DNA of 64,000 nucleotides from Bacteroidia bacterium (GCA_033391075.1 JAWPMV010000001.1:5146001-5210000); one strand, 5' to 3'. Counted from the first letter of the stretch, positions 1 through 9,964 are shown. Translations and numbers: made by a program. The notes: a model not told the origin generated them from the letters alone.

Positions 1-1438
1 GCATGCTATGTTCTGCAATCCGAGAACCGATAAAGCGCTTTAGACCGGGAATGGTATCATTGCCCTGATCCAGATCGCCTTCAAAGTTCTGCAAGCTCCA
101 GGGGTAATTTACATCTGTCTGTATGTGGGGTCTAATCAGATTCCCAATCGTATCAATGATGGGAAATAGTCTTTCTGTGGTAAAGTTATCTTCCAGCAAT
201 CGACACCAGGTCTGATAGTAAATTTCATTGTATTCAGGTACTGCAAGAAGTCGATTGATAAGCACCTTTGAAGAGGTGTCCATATTTACAGGAAAAGTCG
301 GATAGCCGAAAGGAAAACCTCCCCCTCCACCCAGGGTATCTCCATTTGACAGTCGGGTATATAAATCCTGACAAATCCCATCCCAACCAATATAACAACA
401 GGCTTCGTCCAGGCTCATAACCTCCTGTAAAATGGTATCCTCGGGAGGATAAGGAACGGATCCATTAATTACTGTCGGGCATTGAGATACGGCAAGGGAA
501 TCTTTGCGAAGAGAATCCGGGGGATTTGGATCTTCTCCGGCAGAACTAAAAGTTCCCCCCATAGCGAGATTATAATCCCAGGGAATCCATTGAAACTTCC
601 CGGAATTGGGGTTCTCATACATATAAAAGTTCCGCCCATGCTCTATATAAGAATCCCAATTAGAAGTGGCGACATCCACTGCCAGAACTTTCAGGTATAA
701 TTCTACATCAAATACCTGTGCAATGGCATCTTTAAAATCCTGATCGGAACTATTGTTCAGGACATCCAGCAAATTGACAAAGCGATTCCAGGCACCTGCC
801 CTTGCTGGAGTTTTCAATTCGAACTCCTGTTGGTATAGGCTAGTGTCCCTTCCCTGCCAACTCAAATCCGAATTGCCCATATTCTTGAAGAGATTTCCCT
901 CATCTGTCCCAAAGTTTTCATCCAGAAACGTTCGGTCTATTTGCTCCACCAATAAATAGAGCCCCCAATAAGTCCCATTCAAATAGACCTTTGCATAAGC
1001 AGTACGGGGTACCTTTACGCCTGAATTCCTCAAAATATCATAGCATAATTTATCTCGAAGAATAGCAGGATCTCCTTCTCCATTATTGAGGTTAATCTTT
1101 TTGAGTCCATCATATTTCTTTCCACTGACATATTCATTGAAGTCTAGTTTGATGGATTTTTTTGGGGTTGCGATGAAAGTAGAGGAAAAGCCCTTTAGGC
1201 GTACCCCGATGGAATCGAGAATTTCCCCATCTATCACAGCATTGGCCATGATATAGGGAATGTTGGGATAGTTGTTTTCATAATTGTCACTCAGGGTAGT
1301 CCAAAAATCAGAATCACTGAAGCTGAGTTGAATTTCATGGACTATGGCATCATCAAAAATTTGTTCTCCCTGGCCTAGTAGGTTATAAAAGGGAAAACAT
1401 AGCCATAGGAGCAAAAAGGCAGAAGTAGATCTGGTCAT
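1..1438 (-). CDS. CotH-kinase-like secreted protein (3' end beyond window)
   Basis: Reading the minus strand from the ATG at 1438 gives 479 codons without a stop, so the gene runs off the left edge. The first 22 or so residues form a signal peptide (basic start, then a leucine-rich core ending near LLGQ). After it comes a CotH-type fold: RLKGFSS, the KINLNNGEGDP segment, RDKLCYDIL, the WGLYLLVEQID motif, and then a NWDSYIEHGRNFYMY ... WIPWDYNLAMG segment. The last two resemble the catalytic part of CotH protein kinases. In Bacteroidota such proteins are exported and often carry C-terminal sorting domains; that end is not visible here. Substrate unknown. Confidence 0.85.
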   Translation of the reverse strand, partial: MTRSTSAFLLLWLCFPFYNLLGQGEQIFDDAIVHEIQLSFSDSDFWTTLSDNYENNYPNIPYIMANAVIDGEILDSIGVRLKGFSSTFIATPKKSIKLDFNEYVSGKKYDGLKKINLNNGEGDPAILRDKLCYDILRNSGVKVPRTAYAKVYLNGTYWGLYLLVEQIDRTFLDENFGTDEGNLFKNMGNSDLSWQGRDTSLYQQEFELKTPARAGAWNRFVNLLDVLNNSSDQDFKDAIAQVFDVELYLKVLAVDVATSNWDSYIEHGRNFYMYENPNSGKFQWIPWDYNLAMGGTFSSAGEDPNPPDSLRKDSLAVSQCPTVINGSVPYPPEDTILQEVMSLDEACCYIGWDGICQDLYTRLSNGDTLGGGGGFPFGYPTFPVNMDTSSKVLINRLLAVPEYNEIYYQTWCRLLEDNFTTERLFPIIDTIGNLIRPHIQTDVNYPWSLQNFEGDLDQGNDTIPGLKRFIGSRIAEHSM

Positions 1439-1670
1439 AGAAAATGTTTTTAGGTAATGCGAAAGTTAGAGCTCATGTGCACCTCCAATAGAGGTACATA
1501 GTAAGCATCCCTGAGCGAGACAGGTTCTAATCGTGATTCCCAGTAAGGACATAGGATTGAGCGTTTTCCCCTATGCTTCCTGCTAATTTTTCCTCCGGCT
1601 CTCAAAAACCGCTCTTTTCTTACAAAAATTCCGCTTCCCTTCTTATCTTTGCGCCCTCAAAGACGCAATT
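1439..1670. promoter_or_regulatory. Divergent intergenic region with -7-type box before thrS
   Basis: This 232-base gap separates the CotH gene from thrS. TATCTTTG at 1644-1651 matches the Bacteroidota -7 element TAnnTTTG and would start transcription about 13 bases before the thrS ATG. No convincing TTG lies 19-20 bases upstream, so the promoter call is tentative. A short hairpin (ACCTC/GAGGT) occurs at 1481-1495. Confidence 0.4.
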
Positions 1671-3614
1671 ATGGCCGAAAATATTAAGATCACATTGCCT
1701 GATGGCATGGTAAAAGAGTATCCCTCCGGAGTAAGCGGAGAGAAAATTGCCATGGATATCAGTGAAGGACTTGCCCGGGTGGCACTATCGATCAAAGTAA
1801 ATGGAGACATTTACGAGCTGAGCCGCCCCATCACAGAAGATGCAGATATCCAGATCCTCACATGGAGAGATCAGGAGGGGAAAGAAACGATGTGGCACTC
1901 TTCGGCTCATATTCTTGCAGAAGCAATTGAAGAATTATATCCCGGTGCAAAATTGGGATTCGGACCACCCATTGAAAGAGGTTTCTATTATGATATCGAC
2001 TTTGGAGATCATGAGTTCAATCAGGATGATTTTCAGAAAGTAGAAAAGCGTTTCATTGAACTGGCAAGAAGTGGAGAAACTTTTGAACGGGTCCCTATCA
2101 GCAAAGCGGATGCTTTGGCCCACTATAAAGAAAAAGGAAATGAATATAAGGTAGAACTGATCGAAGGCCTGGATGATGGCAATATCACATTCTACCATAG
2201 TGGAAACTTTGTGGACCTGTGTAAAGGGGGGCATATCCCTAATTCCAAGGTCATCAAAGCCGTAAAAATCCTCAATACTGCCGGTGCATACTGGAGAGGG
2301 GATGAAAAGAATAAACAGCTGACTCGTTTGTATGCCATTTCTTTCCCCAAAAAGAAAGAACTGGATCAACATCTCGAAATGCTGGAGGAAGCCAAAAAGC
2401 GAGATCACAGAAAAGTAGGAAAAGAACTCGAGCTCTTTACTTTCTCAGAAAAAGTAGGAATGGGTTTGCCTATGTGGTTGCCAAAAGGAACCCGTTTGCG
2501 TGAGACTTTGGTTGATTTTCTGAAGAAAGTTCAGGAAAAAGGAGGGTATGAGCAGGTTATCACCCCGCATATCGGGAAGAAGGACCTCTATGTAACTTCC
2601 GGGCACTATGAGAAATATGGAGAGGATTCTTTTCAGCCTATTCATACCCCTCATGAGGGAGAAGAGTTTTTGCTCAAACCCATGAACTGCCCGCATCACT
2701 GTGAGATTTACAAAACTCGTCCACGCTCCTATCGTGAACTGCCTTTGCGATTGGCAGAGTTTGGAACTGTATATCGCTACGAGCAAAGTGGCGAATTGCA
2801 TGGATTGACCCGGGTAAGAGGATTTACCCAGGACGATGCCCATATCTTTTGCCGTCCGGATCAGGTGAAAGAGGAATTCATGAAGGTGATAGACATTGTA
2901 CTCTATATCTTCAAGATTCTCGATTTCAAAGAATTTAAGGCGCAGGTTTCTCTGCGCGATCCTGAAAAGCCGGAAAAGTACTTTGGCGCTACTGAGCAAT
3001 GGGACATGGCCGAGCAGGCAATCATCGAAGCTGCCAATGAAAAAGGTCTGGAAACTGTGCATGTGAAAGGGGAAGCGGCATTCTATGGTCCGAAACTGGA
3101 CTTCATGGTGCGAGATGCTTTGAGAAGGGAGTGGCAATTGGGTACCATCCAGGTTGATTATCAATTACCCGATCGCTTTGAACTGGAATATATCGGGGCA
3201 GATAATGATAAACATCGTCCGGTGATGATTCACCGTGCGCCATTCGGATCTTTGGAGCGATTTGTTGCTGTACTGATCGAGCATACCGGAGGAGATTTCC
3301 CCCTTTGGCTGGCTCCTGTACAAGCCATCATTCTGCCTATTACTGAGAAATTTAACGATCACTGCTTTGAGTTGAGAAATAGATTGCGCGATCAGGGAAT
3401 CAGAGTTGAAGTAGATGAAAGATATGAGAAGATTGGCAGAAAGATTAGAGATGCAGAACTAAAAAAATTCCCTTACATGCTAATTGTTGGGGAGAAAGAA
3501 ATAGAAAATAATGGAGTTTCTGTCAGAAAAAGGAAGCAGGGAGACCTCGGAACTATGACAGAAAAGGAATTTATTGAACATTTTCAGGCAGAAATCACTG
3601 AAATTTTGTCATAG
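1671..3614 (+). CDS. thrS: Threonine--tRNA ligase
   Basis: This enzyme charges tRNA-Thr with threonine in the cytoplasm. The 647-residue length is the full bacterial size. A TGS domain spans about residues 3-65. The second additional (editing) domain follows and carries the [10 protein letters not shown] motif. The class II catalytic core contains [11 protein letters not shown] with zinc-ligand residues, motif 2 around [12 protein letters not shown], and motif 3 [13 protein letters not shown]-terminal anticodon-binding domain starts near residue 545 (VQAIILPI). It lies 139 bases upstream of infC, the usual thrS-infC order. Confidence 0.98.
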   Translation: MAENIKITLPDGMVKEYPSGVSGEKIAMDISEGLARVALSIKVNGDIYELSRPITEDADIQILTWRDQEGKETMWHSSAHILAEAIEELYPGAKLGFGPPIERGFYYDIDFGDHEFNQDDFQKVEKRFIELARSGETFERVPISKADALAHYKEKGNEYKVELIEGLDDGNITFYHSGNFVDLCKGGHIPNSKVIKAVKILNTAGAYWRGDEKNKQLTRLYAISFPKKKELDQHLEMLEEAKKRDHRKVGKELELFTFSEKVGMGLPMWLPKGTRLRETLVDFLKKVQEKGGYEQVITPHIGKKDLYVTSGHYEKYGEDSFQPIHTPHEGEEFLLKPMNCPHHCEIYKTRPRSYRELPLRLAEFGTVYRYEQSGELHGLTRVRGFTQDDAHIFCRPDQVKEEFMKVIDIVLYIFKILDFKEFKAQVSLRDPEKPEKYFGATEQWDMAEQAIIEAANEKGLETVHVKGEAAFYGPKLDFMVRDALRREWQLGTIQVDYQLPDRFELEYIGADNDKHRPVMIHRAPFGSLERFVAVLIEHTGGDFPLWLAPVQAIILPITEKFNDHCFELRNRLRDQGIRVEVDERYEKIGRKIRDAELKKFPYMLIVGEKEIENNGVSVRKRKQGDLGTMTEKEFIEHFQAEITEILS

Positions 3615-3753
3615 CTTGTAGGAATCAGCATAAAAATTGCATATTCGGGAGCTGTAACAAAATGCTTTTCAGGCTTTTGCTACTTTATTGAATTTGATTA
3701 TATTAAATTCTCGATTATTTATCACCATAAAACGAACCATAATTTAAAGCAAT

Positions 3754-4332
3754 TTGGCAAAAAGAAGATCAAGTAGACCTCAGCCAAGGAGGAGAAATGT
3801 TAGGCCACACAGAATCAATGCGGAGATAAGAGTCCCAGAGATAAGAGTAGTTGGTATGGACGCACACAAGGAAGAGTTAGGAGATGTGGAAGATGGAGTA
3901 TTCCAAACATCTAAAGCTCTACAAATGGCCATGGAATTAGGCCTTGACCTTGTAGAGGTTGCCCCTAAGGCTCAGCCTCCCGTATGTCGCATCGTTGAAT
4001 ACTCAAAATTCCGCTATGAGCAGAAGAAGAGGGAGAAAGCGCAAAAATCAAAGCAGCATACGATCGTAATGAAAGAAATCCGTTTTGGTCCCAATACGGA
4101 CGATCACGATTTCAATTTCAAACTCCGACATGCACAGAAATTCCTCTCCGAAGGAAACAAACTAAAAGCATATGTTCAGTTCCGTGGAAGGAACATCATA
4201 TATAAGAACAGAGGTGCTGATATGTTGGCGAAGTTTGCAGAAGAACTCGAAGAACTAGCCAAAATCGAAATGCATCCAAAAATGGAAGGACGCCGCATGA
4301 TCATGATCATGGCGCCCAAGAAATCAAAATGA
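3754..4332 (+). CDS. infC: Translation initiation factor IF-3, TTG start
   Basis: IF-3 binds the 30S subunit, prevents premature 50S joining and proofreads the start codon. A very basic N-terminal extension is followed by the IF3 N domain (residues about 20-90, ending with GLDLVEVAPKAQPPVCRI) and the IF3 C domain (KEIRFGPNTDDHDFNFKLRHAQKFL, then GRRMIMIMAPKK). In this frame a TAA stop lies three codons before the TTG at 3754 and no ATG precedes the conserved region, so TTG is the start. Non-AUG starts on infC are known to support IF-3 autoregulation in enterobacteria. rpmI and rplT, which usually follow infC, are absent; a hairpin ends the unit. Confidence 0.97.
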   Translation: MAKRRSSRPQPRRRNVRPHRINAEIRVPEIRVVGMDAHKEELGDVEDGVFQTSKALQMAMELGLDLVEVAPKAQPPVCRIVEYSKFRYEQKKREKAQKSKQHTIVMKEIRFGPNTDDHDFNFKLRHAQKFLSEGNKLKAYVQFRGRNIIYKNRGADMLAKFAEELEELAKIEMHPKMEGRRMIMIMAPKKSK

Positions 4333-4354
4333 TTACAACTCGTTTAAAATATAT

Positions 4355-4386
4355 AAGGCCGCTTTGCAAAAAGCGGCCTTTATTAT
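4355..4386 (+). terminator. Hairpin terminator after infC
   Basis: A perfect 11-bp stem (AAGGCCGCTTT with AAAGCGGCCTT) closes a GCAA tetraloop, 22 bases after the infC stop, and is followed by TATTATTT. It probably works in both directions, since the CHAT gene converges from the right and ends at 4437. Confidence 0.85.
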
Positions 4387-4387
4387 T

Positions 4388-4425
4388 TGATTCAGGTCCC
4401 TCCACAGAGGTCGAGATGACATTCG
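4388..4425. repeat. Degenerate intergenic REP-like motif
   Basis: The stretch with TCAGGTCCCTCC and GAGATGACATTCG resembles a short palindromic motif that I recall being scattered between genes in many Bacteroidota genomes. The palindrome is weak here. The call rests on memory of the motif and not on a second copy in the window. Confidence 0.3.
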
Positions 4426-4436
4426 TTTTTTCCTTT

Positions 4437-7400
4437 TTACACATAGCTCATCTTCACCACGATCTTGTTCCAGATCTCTTCATCTTCTTCCCGTATAATA
4501 GCACCATACTGTCTTAGCAGCATTTCTTTGGTTACTTCCTTCTCCCCTTCATGCTGATCCATAAAACTGGTCTCTCGTTCAAAGAGATTGCTTTGCGGAT
4601 GCAGATCACGGAAGCGACATCCCTGCACATGCAGTTCATAGGTATTGTAGAGTATATTCCTTTCCGTAAAACGCTCTCCCCTTAACTCCCAAATCCGCAA
4701 ACGGCCATCTGAAGTTGCATAAGCAAACTGATTGCTTTGCGGATCAAAGTGTACACAATTCACCTCGCGGGCATAGCCTAAAGGCAATACATGATGATTC
4801 AGCGTTTTGGTAGAAAGATTATTAGGGCTGTTTTCACTCCAGTCAATCTGATCCAAATCCCAAATGATGATCTTATCATCACTGGCCGCACTTATTAAGT
4901 GGAATTGATCCTTTTGATTTTTCTTCTTCTTATCCGATTTCCTGTATTTGAATTGTAAGCTATCAATTCCCCTCGTATGCCCTTTCAGTCTTCGGTAGAA
5001 ATGATTGGGGTTTTCAGTTTTCCAGATGATTACGGTATCATCACTAGAGCCACTGGCAAAATATTCTCCATCTTCACTGAAACTCACACAATGGACCCGA
5101 CTTACATGCATATCCAAAACTGACATAAGAGAGCCCGAAACACCATCCCAAATAGAGACCGTATTATCCCAGGAACCTGCAATGATTCGAATAGTTAGAT
5201 CAGATTCATCCGCTTTAGCAGATTTATTTTTAAAAATATGCATGTCAACACTTCTGACAGCATCCTGATGAAAGACCAATTCATGTTCGAGTTTGGCTTC
5301 CCTTTGCTCTAAATCTACTTTCCACACGCTGATGCTATGGTCATGAACACAACTGCTCAATAACCAGAATTTTGTTTCCACTTCCCCAGGAATCGGATGA
5401 TAAGCCAAATCCAGGATACCCAGAGGAGTTCCATCATCATGGGTATGTCCCATTTTTTGCTCCAGTAAACAAACCTCCGTATGCTGATCCCAAAATTTGA
5501 TACTTCCTTCTGCCCCCGCACTGATGATATAGCGGCCCTCATTGGTCAGACAGACCGTGCTGATCGGGACTTCATGTCCCTCTATGATCTTATAGCAGAT
5601 ATCGTATTCGGTATCCCAAAGGCGAATTGTTCCATCTGATTCTCCGGTAACAATGATGTCTCCATTTCCACTGTATACAAAGTCTTTCACATAGCCTCCC
5701 TTATCAAAAAAGATGTCCTCCCAATTCACCAAAGACATACTAAGATCAGAGGAAAGGAAATAAGGTTCATAGGTCAATTCTTTGGATAGTCTGGAAAGAC
5801 GTATTCCCCGCAAATCCAGTTTGACCAAAGAAATCCCCATCAGATATCCCTTTACATCATTCCATACATTGAGGATGTTCCAAATCGTTTGTCCCAGGGT
5901 CGGCTGGTCAAATATTCCTCTGCATCTTTCGAGGATCTTGATAAGGACCTGTTCTTCGCTATTTCTTCCTATTCGATCTAAATGGCCCAGCATTTTACGG
6001 ACGGGCGGATCGATCTTGTTTTCTCTTAAAGTATCGGGTAAGGTTCCCTGAATCAGGCTGGCTTTTGCATTTTGCCAGATATGGGTAGCCGAAAGAAAGT
6101 TTGCAAAATAATTGTTGGAGAAACGATAGGTCCTGACTTTCTGCAAATGCACAAATTCCTTTCCAGGCTGGATAACACTATAGGTCTTAAAGCCTTCGAT
6201 GAAAATGGAGAAATCTTTGCACAGATCAATGATGACAGCCAGTCGTTCTGATTCCGCCACCCAATCTTCCGCCAGCAATAAAAAGTTCTTGAAATCTCGT
6301 CTGTATTCAGGAAAAGCTTTGAGAAACCAGGGTTGGTAGAAATGATGACTGATTTCGTTGATCTCCTGCATCAATTCATCCTCCGAAAGCTCTGTTCTTC
6401 CTTCAACCTGCATGCGATAGGCTAGCAAAGGGATGAAATGTCGAACATAAAAACGGTAAAAATTCAGGCTGGACCTTTTGCGGCCGATTTCCTGTATGGT
6501 ATTGGTTTGTGATAAAAGTCGAGCTTCGAAATAATTCCAAAGAAACTCTCCTTCGGTATTGAAATCTCGAATAAATACATAGCCTTCCTGATTTTTCTCT
6601 TCCTGAATCTTATCATAAAATTCATAGAAAAGAGAAAGCCACAACCTATTGCTTTTTACAAGTTCTCTGATTTCCTGTCGATAGCTCCCTAATTCCGTCT
6701 TGATCCGATCTTTGATCTCATCTTCGACCAGCGGTTTGATCTCCATGCTATGAAAACCCAGGCGAAAAACCTCTTCCGCATTTGCTTTACTGGTGGTACA
6801 GACAATTTGAAGTCCTGGATAGCCAGATAGTTTTTCTATTTCCTGATATAAAAGATTGCCAAGATTGAGGCTACCATCCAGAAAAAGAATCACAGCGGGA
6901 ATACGCATTTGATTTTGCATACCCGAACTCAGGGTAGTTCCCAAAATCTTATTGATGGCTTCCTTCTCTGTGTCTTCCGAATAGCCTTCCAGTTCCAAAT
7001 AGTATTTGGAGATGAAATTGATGATATAGGATTCCTCCCCTTCTATGTATTCTTCCAGATCTACAAATATGGGTACAGGGATATTTTTCCCCGTCCTGCC
7101 AAAATGAAGGTAACGATTCCAGAGCTGGAGAGCGGATCCGGTTTTGCCCGTACCAGGAGCTCCATAGAGCCAGGTATGGCTCTTATTTCTCATCCACAGA
7201 TTCTCAAGGCCAATTGGAAGGAGGTGCTCTTCTTTTTTATTCAGAGTTACACTTACGTAGGTATCATTTTTACCAAAATCTTCTTCTTGCGAGGAAATGA
7301 GACTTTGGTGATGGATGAAAGGGCCAGCTAAGAGCTTTTGCAAAAAACGCTGGGAGCCTAAACGCAAATTCAAGAGAATCTTGATATCTATATCAATCTT

Positions 7401-8021
7401 CCAGGAAAGATGCTTGGATTCACGAAAATATAGCCTCCAGGGAAGCTCTGTCCTTACTTCTGTCTCATCTTCCTCCCCAAAATTCAGGCTTCTCAGGCCT
7501 CCACTTTCAGTCTCGACCTCCATATAGGCCTTCGCCCGCTCAAAGGCTTCCTCGATAGAATCCTTACGAGATAAAGATTCATAAAAGGCACGAGAAAATT
7601 TGATTGCCCTTGTGTCATTGATGGGCCAGGAAGTTGCGATCACAATTTTAACTCCGTGATCAAGAAAAGCTTCTGCCTGCTCACGTGTTTCGCAGGCATT
7701 GAGGAACACCAATTGCAAATGAGGTGCCTGTCCCAGCATTTTGGCAATGCCTTTCCCATTTACCTCTCCATCTTCCAGCAGGAGATCGGTACTATCTGCA
7801 TGTCCGGCAAAATGAAAGATGACCAAGTCATCATAATAATTGAGAAGTCTTTTATGCAACTCCTCCATATTGATACTTTCCTCTCGCTCTACATTTACGA
7901 GGCCTTCATGCTCGACCAGGAGCAGGGCATCTTTCAGGGCAGAACTTTCGGATTTGGTGTCAAGGGGCCGGCCTGCATCATTATTAGCAAAGCTGAGCAG
8001 TACTACGGGTAATTTTAACAT
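4437..8021 (-). CDS. CHAT-protease / STAND NTPase / WD40 protein
   Basis: A 1194-residue, three-part protein. Residues 1-200 form a CHAT (caspase-like) domain with the dyad His74 (HFAGH) and Cys110 (LNACET). Residues about 265-560 form a STAND/NACHT-like NTPase with Walker A GAPGTGKTG at 287-295 and Walker B ILFLDG ending at Asp382-Gly383. A helical region follows, then about seven WD40 repeats, counted from the strand ends RLWD, KFWD, SVWK, SIWD, IIWK, IIWD and RIWEL. A roughly 85-residue tail ends in EMLLRQYGAII. STAND proteins stay autoinhibited until a ligand reaches the sensor; here the propeller is the likely sensor and the CHAT domain the effector, as in prokaryotic immune or cell-death proteases. 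The target is unknown. It lies 96 bases downstream of a TPR gene on the same strand. Confidence 0.9.
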   Translation of the reverse strand: MLKLPVVLLSFANNDAGRPLDTKSESSALKDALLLVEHEGLVNVEREESINMEELHKRLLNYYDDLVIFHFAGHADSTDLLLEDGEVNGKGIAKMLGQAPHLQLVFLNACETREQAEAFLDHGVKIVIATSWPINDTRAIKFSRAFYESLSRKDSIEEAFERAKAYMEVETESGGLRSLNFGEEDETEVRTELPWRLYFRESKHLSWKIDIDIKILLNLRLGSQRFLQKLLAGPFIHHQSLISSQEEDFGKNDTYVSVTLNKKEEHLLPIGLENLWMRNKSHTWLYGAPGTGKTGSALQLWNRYLHFGRTGKNIPVPIFVDLEEYIEGEESYIINFISKYYLELEGYSEDTEKEAINKILGTTLSSGMQNQMRIPAVILFLDGSLNLGNLLYQEIEKLSGYPGLQIVCTTSKANAEEVFRLGFHSMEIKPLVEDEIKDRIKTELGSYRQEIRELVKSNRLWLSLFYEFYDKIQEEKNQEGYVFIRDFNTEGEFLWNYFEARLLSQTNTIQEIGRKRSSLNFYRFYVRHFIPLLAYRMQVEGRTELSEDELMQEINEISHHFYQPWFLKAFPEYRRDFKNFLLLAEDWVAESERLAVIIDLCKDFSIFIEGFKTYSVIQPGKEFVHLQKVRTYRFSNNYFANFLSATHIWQNAKASLIQGTLPDTLRENKIDPPVRKMLGHLDRIGRNSEEQVLIKILERCRGIFDQPTLGQTIWNILNVWNDVKGYLMGISLVKLDLRGIRLSRLSKELTYEPYFLSSDLSMSLVNWEDIFFDKGGYVKDFVYSGNGDIIVTGESDGTIRLWDTEYDICYKIIEGHEVPISTVCLTNEGRYIISAGAEGSIKFWDQHTEVCLLEQKMGHTHDDGTPLGILDLAYHPIPGEVETKFWLLSSCVHDHSISVWKVDLEQREAKLEHELVFHQDAVRSVDMHIFKNKSAKADESDLTIRIIAGSWDNTVSIWDGVSGSLMSVLDMHVSRVHCVSFSEDGEYFASGSSDDTVIIWKTENPNHFYRRLKGHTRGIDSLQFKYRKSDKKKKNQKDQFHLISAASDDKIIIWDLDQIDWSENSPNNLSTKTLNHHVLPLGYAREVNCVHFDPQSNQFAYATSDGRLRIWELRGERFTERNILYNTYELHVQGCRFRDLHPQSNLFERETSFMDQHEGEKEVTKEMLLRQYGAIIREEDEEIWNKIVVKMSYV

Positions 8022-8117
8022 GTCGCGAAATCAGATAGCAGATGTTTTCCCAATAAATAAAAGGGAGGCAGCCAATGTCAGAAGGAAAACAAATTTCAAT
8101 AAACGGAAATTTAGCGC

Positions 8118-9185
8118 TTACTGCAAAATCTCCTGAAACCAGGCTTCATCAAGATAAGGTCCATAAACGGGCTCCATCATGACTTCTACAGAATCTTCGT
8201 AGAAGTATTTCATCGCAAGCTTCATGTATTTAGCCAGATTCTCAGCATCAGCCGTTTCAGCATAGATTTCAGCCAAAGTCGCATAGGCAATTCCCATGTT
8301 TTGTTCCAGCTTCAATGCCTCTTCGGCATCTGATATGGCCGCTTCAAATTGACCGATTCGTCTGTAGTAGTTTGCCCGATTGTTGAAAGCTAAGGCATGA
8401 GGTTCAAGCTCCAGCGCCCTGCTATAATCTTCCATAGCCATCTCTGGATTTTCAGCATCATAGAGGAAACCACGATCTACATAATAATCGGGATTATCGG
8501 GATCCATTTCGATAAGCTCGTTATAGGTAGCTATGGCTTCACCTTTACGCCCCAGTTCCTGAAAGCATTGAGCCCTCCAGAGAAATAGCTCGGCAGTATG
8601 GATACCCAGCTCCTGTGCTTTTTTCAGGTCTACCAAAGATCCGGTGAAATTCGGGGGGGATTTTTTAAACTGACAAACCGCTCGCAAGAGGTAGATTTCC
8701 GGATCTTCTTTGTGTTCCAGGGCATGACTCAGATAGGCAATCGCGTCTGTATATTTGCCAATACGAGAAAAGAGTTCTCCCATGCTTCTCAAAGCTTCGC
8801 CATGATGAGAGTCTTTTTCCAGGACAAATTGAAAGTCCTCTTCCGCTTTTCCACTATAGTCTGTGAAGCTTGCCTGCATATACAAACGACCTCTATGAAT
8901 GCGATAAGAAGAATTGACAGGATTGAGGTCAACGGCCTGTTCCAGATCTGTCAGGACCTGGTGAAACAATTCCTGGTCCTTCAGGGCATGTACTTCGTCC
9001 TGAGAAAGTAGAGAGAGTCCTCTTTGAAAATAAATCTCAGCTTGTGCCTCCTCTATCAATCCTGCTCCGTTTTCCGTTTCGATCAAGTGAACCGCCCGAC
9101 TCAATTGCTGATAGGCGGTTTCCCATTCTTTATGTTCTGCAGCACGTATGCCACCTTCTATAAATGTATTGATATCTGTCGCCAT
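8118..9185 (-). CDS. TPR-repeat protein upstream of the CHAT-STAND gene
   Basis: A 355-residue protein with no signal peptide, made of about eight tetratricopeptide-type helical repeats from residue 15 to 320. Examples are GEALRSMGELFSRIGKYTDAIAYLSHAL and EAIATYNELIEMDPDNPDYYVDRGFLY. TPR proteins are scaffolds, so it probably acts by binding a partner in the cytoplasm. It starts 5 bases after the pseudouridine synthase stop and is followed by the CHAT-STAND-WD40 gene. TPR proteins accompany CHAT proteases in known systems, so it may be a regulator or substrate of that protein; this is inference from position only. Confidence 0.8.
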   Translation of the reverse strand: MATDINTFIEGGIRAAEHKEWETAYQQLSRAVHLIETENGAGLIEEAQAEIYFQRGLSLLSQDEVHALKDQELFHQVLTDLEQAVDLNPVNSSYRIHRGRLYMQASFTDYSGKAEEDFQFVLEKDSHHGEALRSMGELFSRIGKYTDAIAYLSHALEHKEDPEIYLLRAVCQFKKSPPNFTGSLVDLKKAQELGIHTAELFLWRAQCFQELGRKGEAIATYNELIEMDPDNPDYYVDRGFLYDAENPEMAMEDYSRALELEPHALAFNNRANYYRRIGQFEAAISDAEEALKLEQNMGIAYATLAEIYAETADAENLAKYMKLAMKYFYEDSVEVMMEPVYGPYLDEAWFQEILQ

Positions 9186-9190
9186 AATCC

Positions 9191-9853
9191 CTACTTAAAT
9201 GCTTGCCAGGGCTCCGTATCCGGTAGAGGAGCCGTGATTGTTATCTCTTCTTTACTTGTCGGATGTACAAAGCTAAGTTCCTTTGCTAACAATGCAATGG
9301 AGCGATCCGGCAGAAATTTGCTTTGGCCATACTTCACATCTCCCACGATCACTGCTCCTATACTCGCCAATTGTACCCGAATTTGATGTTTTCTTCCCGT
9401 CTTTAATTGCACCTCAATCAAAGCCCGGCCCCCATTTGCCCGAAGCAGCTGATAGGAAAGATGGGACTCCTTGCCTGCATCTACCGGCTTATTGTAAGCT
9501 CGCATAATATTTTTCCCTTTGATCTGCTTCAGAAAGTGTTTCAAATCACCCGCTTTCTGATCCGGAATCTGTTCCGTTATCGCATAATAGGTCTTGCGAG
9601 GTTTTTTCTCCTGAAACTGCTTTGACATTCTTGCCGCAGCCTTGGATGTTTTCGCCAATAATAATACGCCTCCTGCAGGTCGGTCAATGCGATGCAATAA
9701 GGCCGTATATACATTGCCCGGTTTATTGTAGGTAACACGGATGTATTCCTTCACCCAGTCAAATACACTCTCATCCCCCGTAGCATCGCCCTGAGAAGGC
9801 ATGCCGAAAGGCTTGTTGACTGCGATAAGGTGATTGTCTTCGTAGAGGATCAT
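9191..9853 (-). CDS. RluA/RluD-family pseudouridine synthase
   Basis: A 220-residue compact member of the RluA family, which isomerises uridine to pseudouridine in rRNA or tRNA. The catalytic motif is HRIDRPAGGVLLLAKT, with Asp in the usual HRLDR position. Further family signatures are the N-terminal YEDNHLIAVNKPFGMPSQ and the C-terminal TGRKHQIRVQLASIG. It lacks the S4 RNA-binding domain of RluD. The target site cannot be told from sequence. First gene of a minus-strand run with the TPR and CHAT genes. Confidence 0.9.
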   Translation of the reverse strand: MILYEDNHLIAVNKPFGMPSQGDATGDESVFDWVKEYIRVTYNKPGNVYTALLHRIDRPAGGVLLLAKTSKAAARMSKQFQEKKPRKTYYAITEQIPDQKAGDLKHFLKQIKGKNIMRAYNKPVDAGKESHLSYQLLRANGGRALIEVQLKTGRKHQIRVQLASIGAVIVGDVKYGQSKFLPDRSIALLAKELSFVHPTSKEEITITAPLPDTEPWQAFK

Positions 9854-9868
9854 AAAGGGAAATAAGTG

Positions 9869-9946
9869 TTAGCGTTGGTAAGTATTAGTGTGTTAGTGTT
9901 TATTTCAGATGGAACTAAAGTTTTTTGAACGCTAATACTCTAATAC
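9869..9946. repeat. Intergenic inverted repeat, GTGTT-rich family copy A
   Basis: TTAGCGTT (9869-9876) pairs with AACGCTAA (9928-9935), and GTATTAG (9882-9888) pairs with CTAATAC (9940-9946). The left side is rich in GTGTT and AGTGTT words. It lies between the pseudouridine synthase and MazG-like genes and may also act as a terminator for the latter. It is the least regular member of a family also seen at 14278, 21101 and 60063. Confidence 0.6.
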
Positions 9947-9964
9947 CCAAACACCCTAAAACGT

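Noticed and set aside
1935-3164. Long open frames on the minus strand inside thrS
   Set aside because: They are antisense shadows of thrS, rich in Phe, Ile and Ser, with no known domain.
6909-7331. Plus-strand frames inside the CHAT-STAND gene
   Set aside because: The minus-strand gene has complete domains across this interval.
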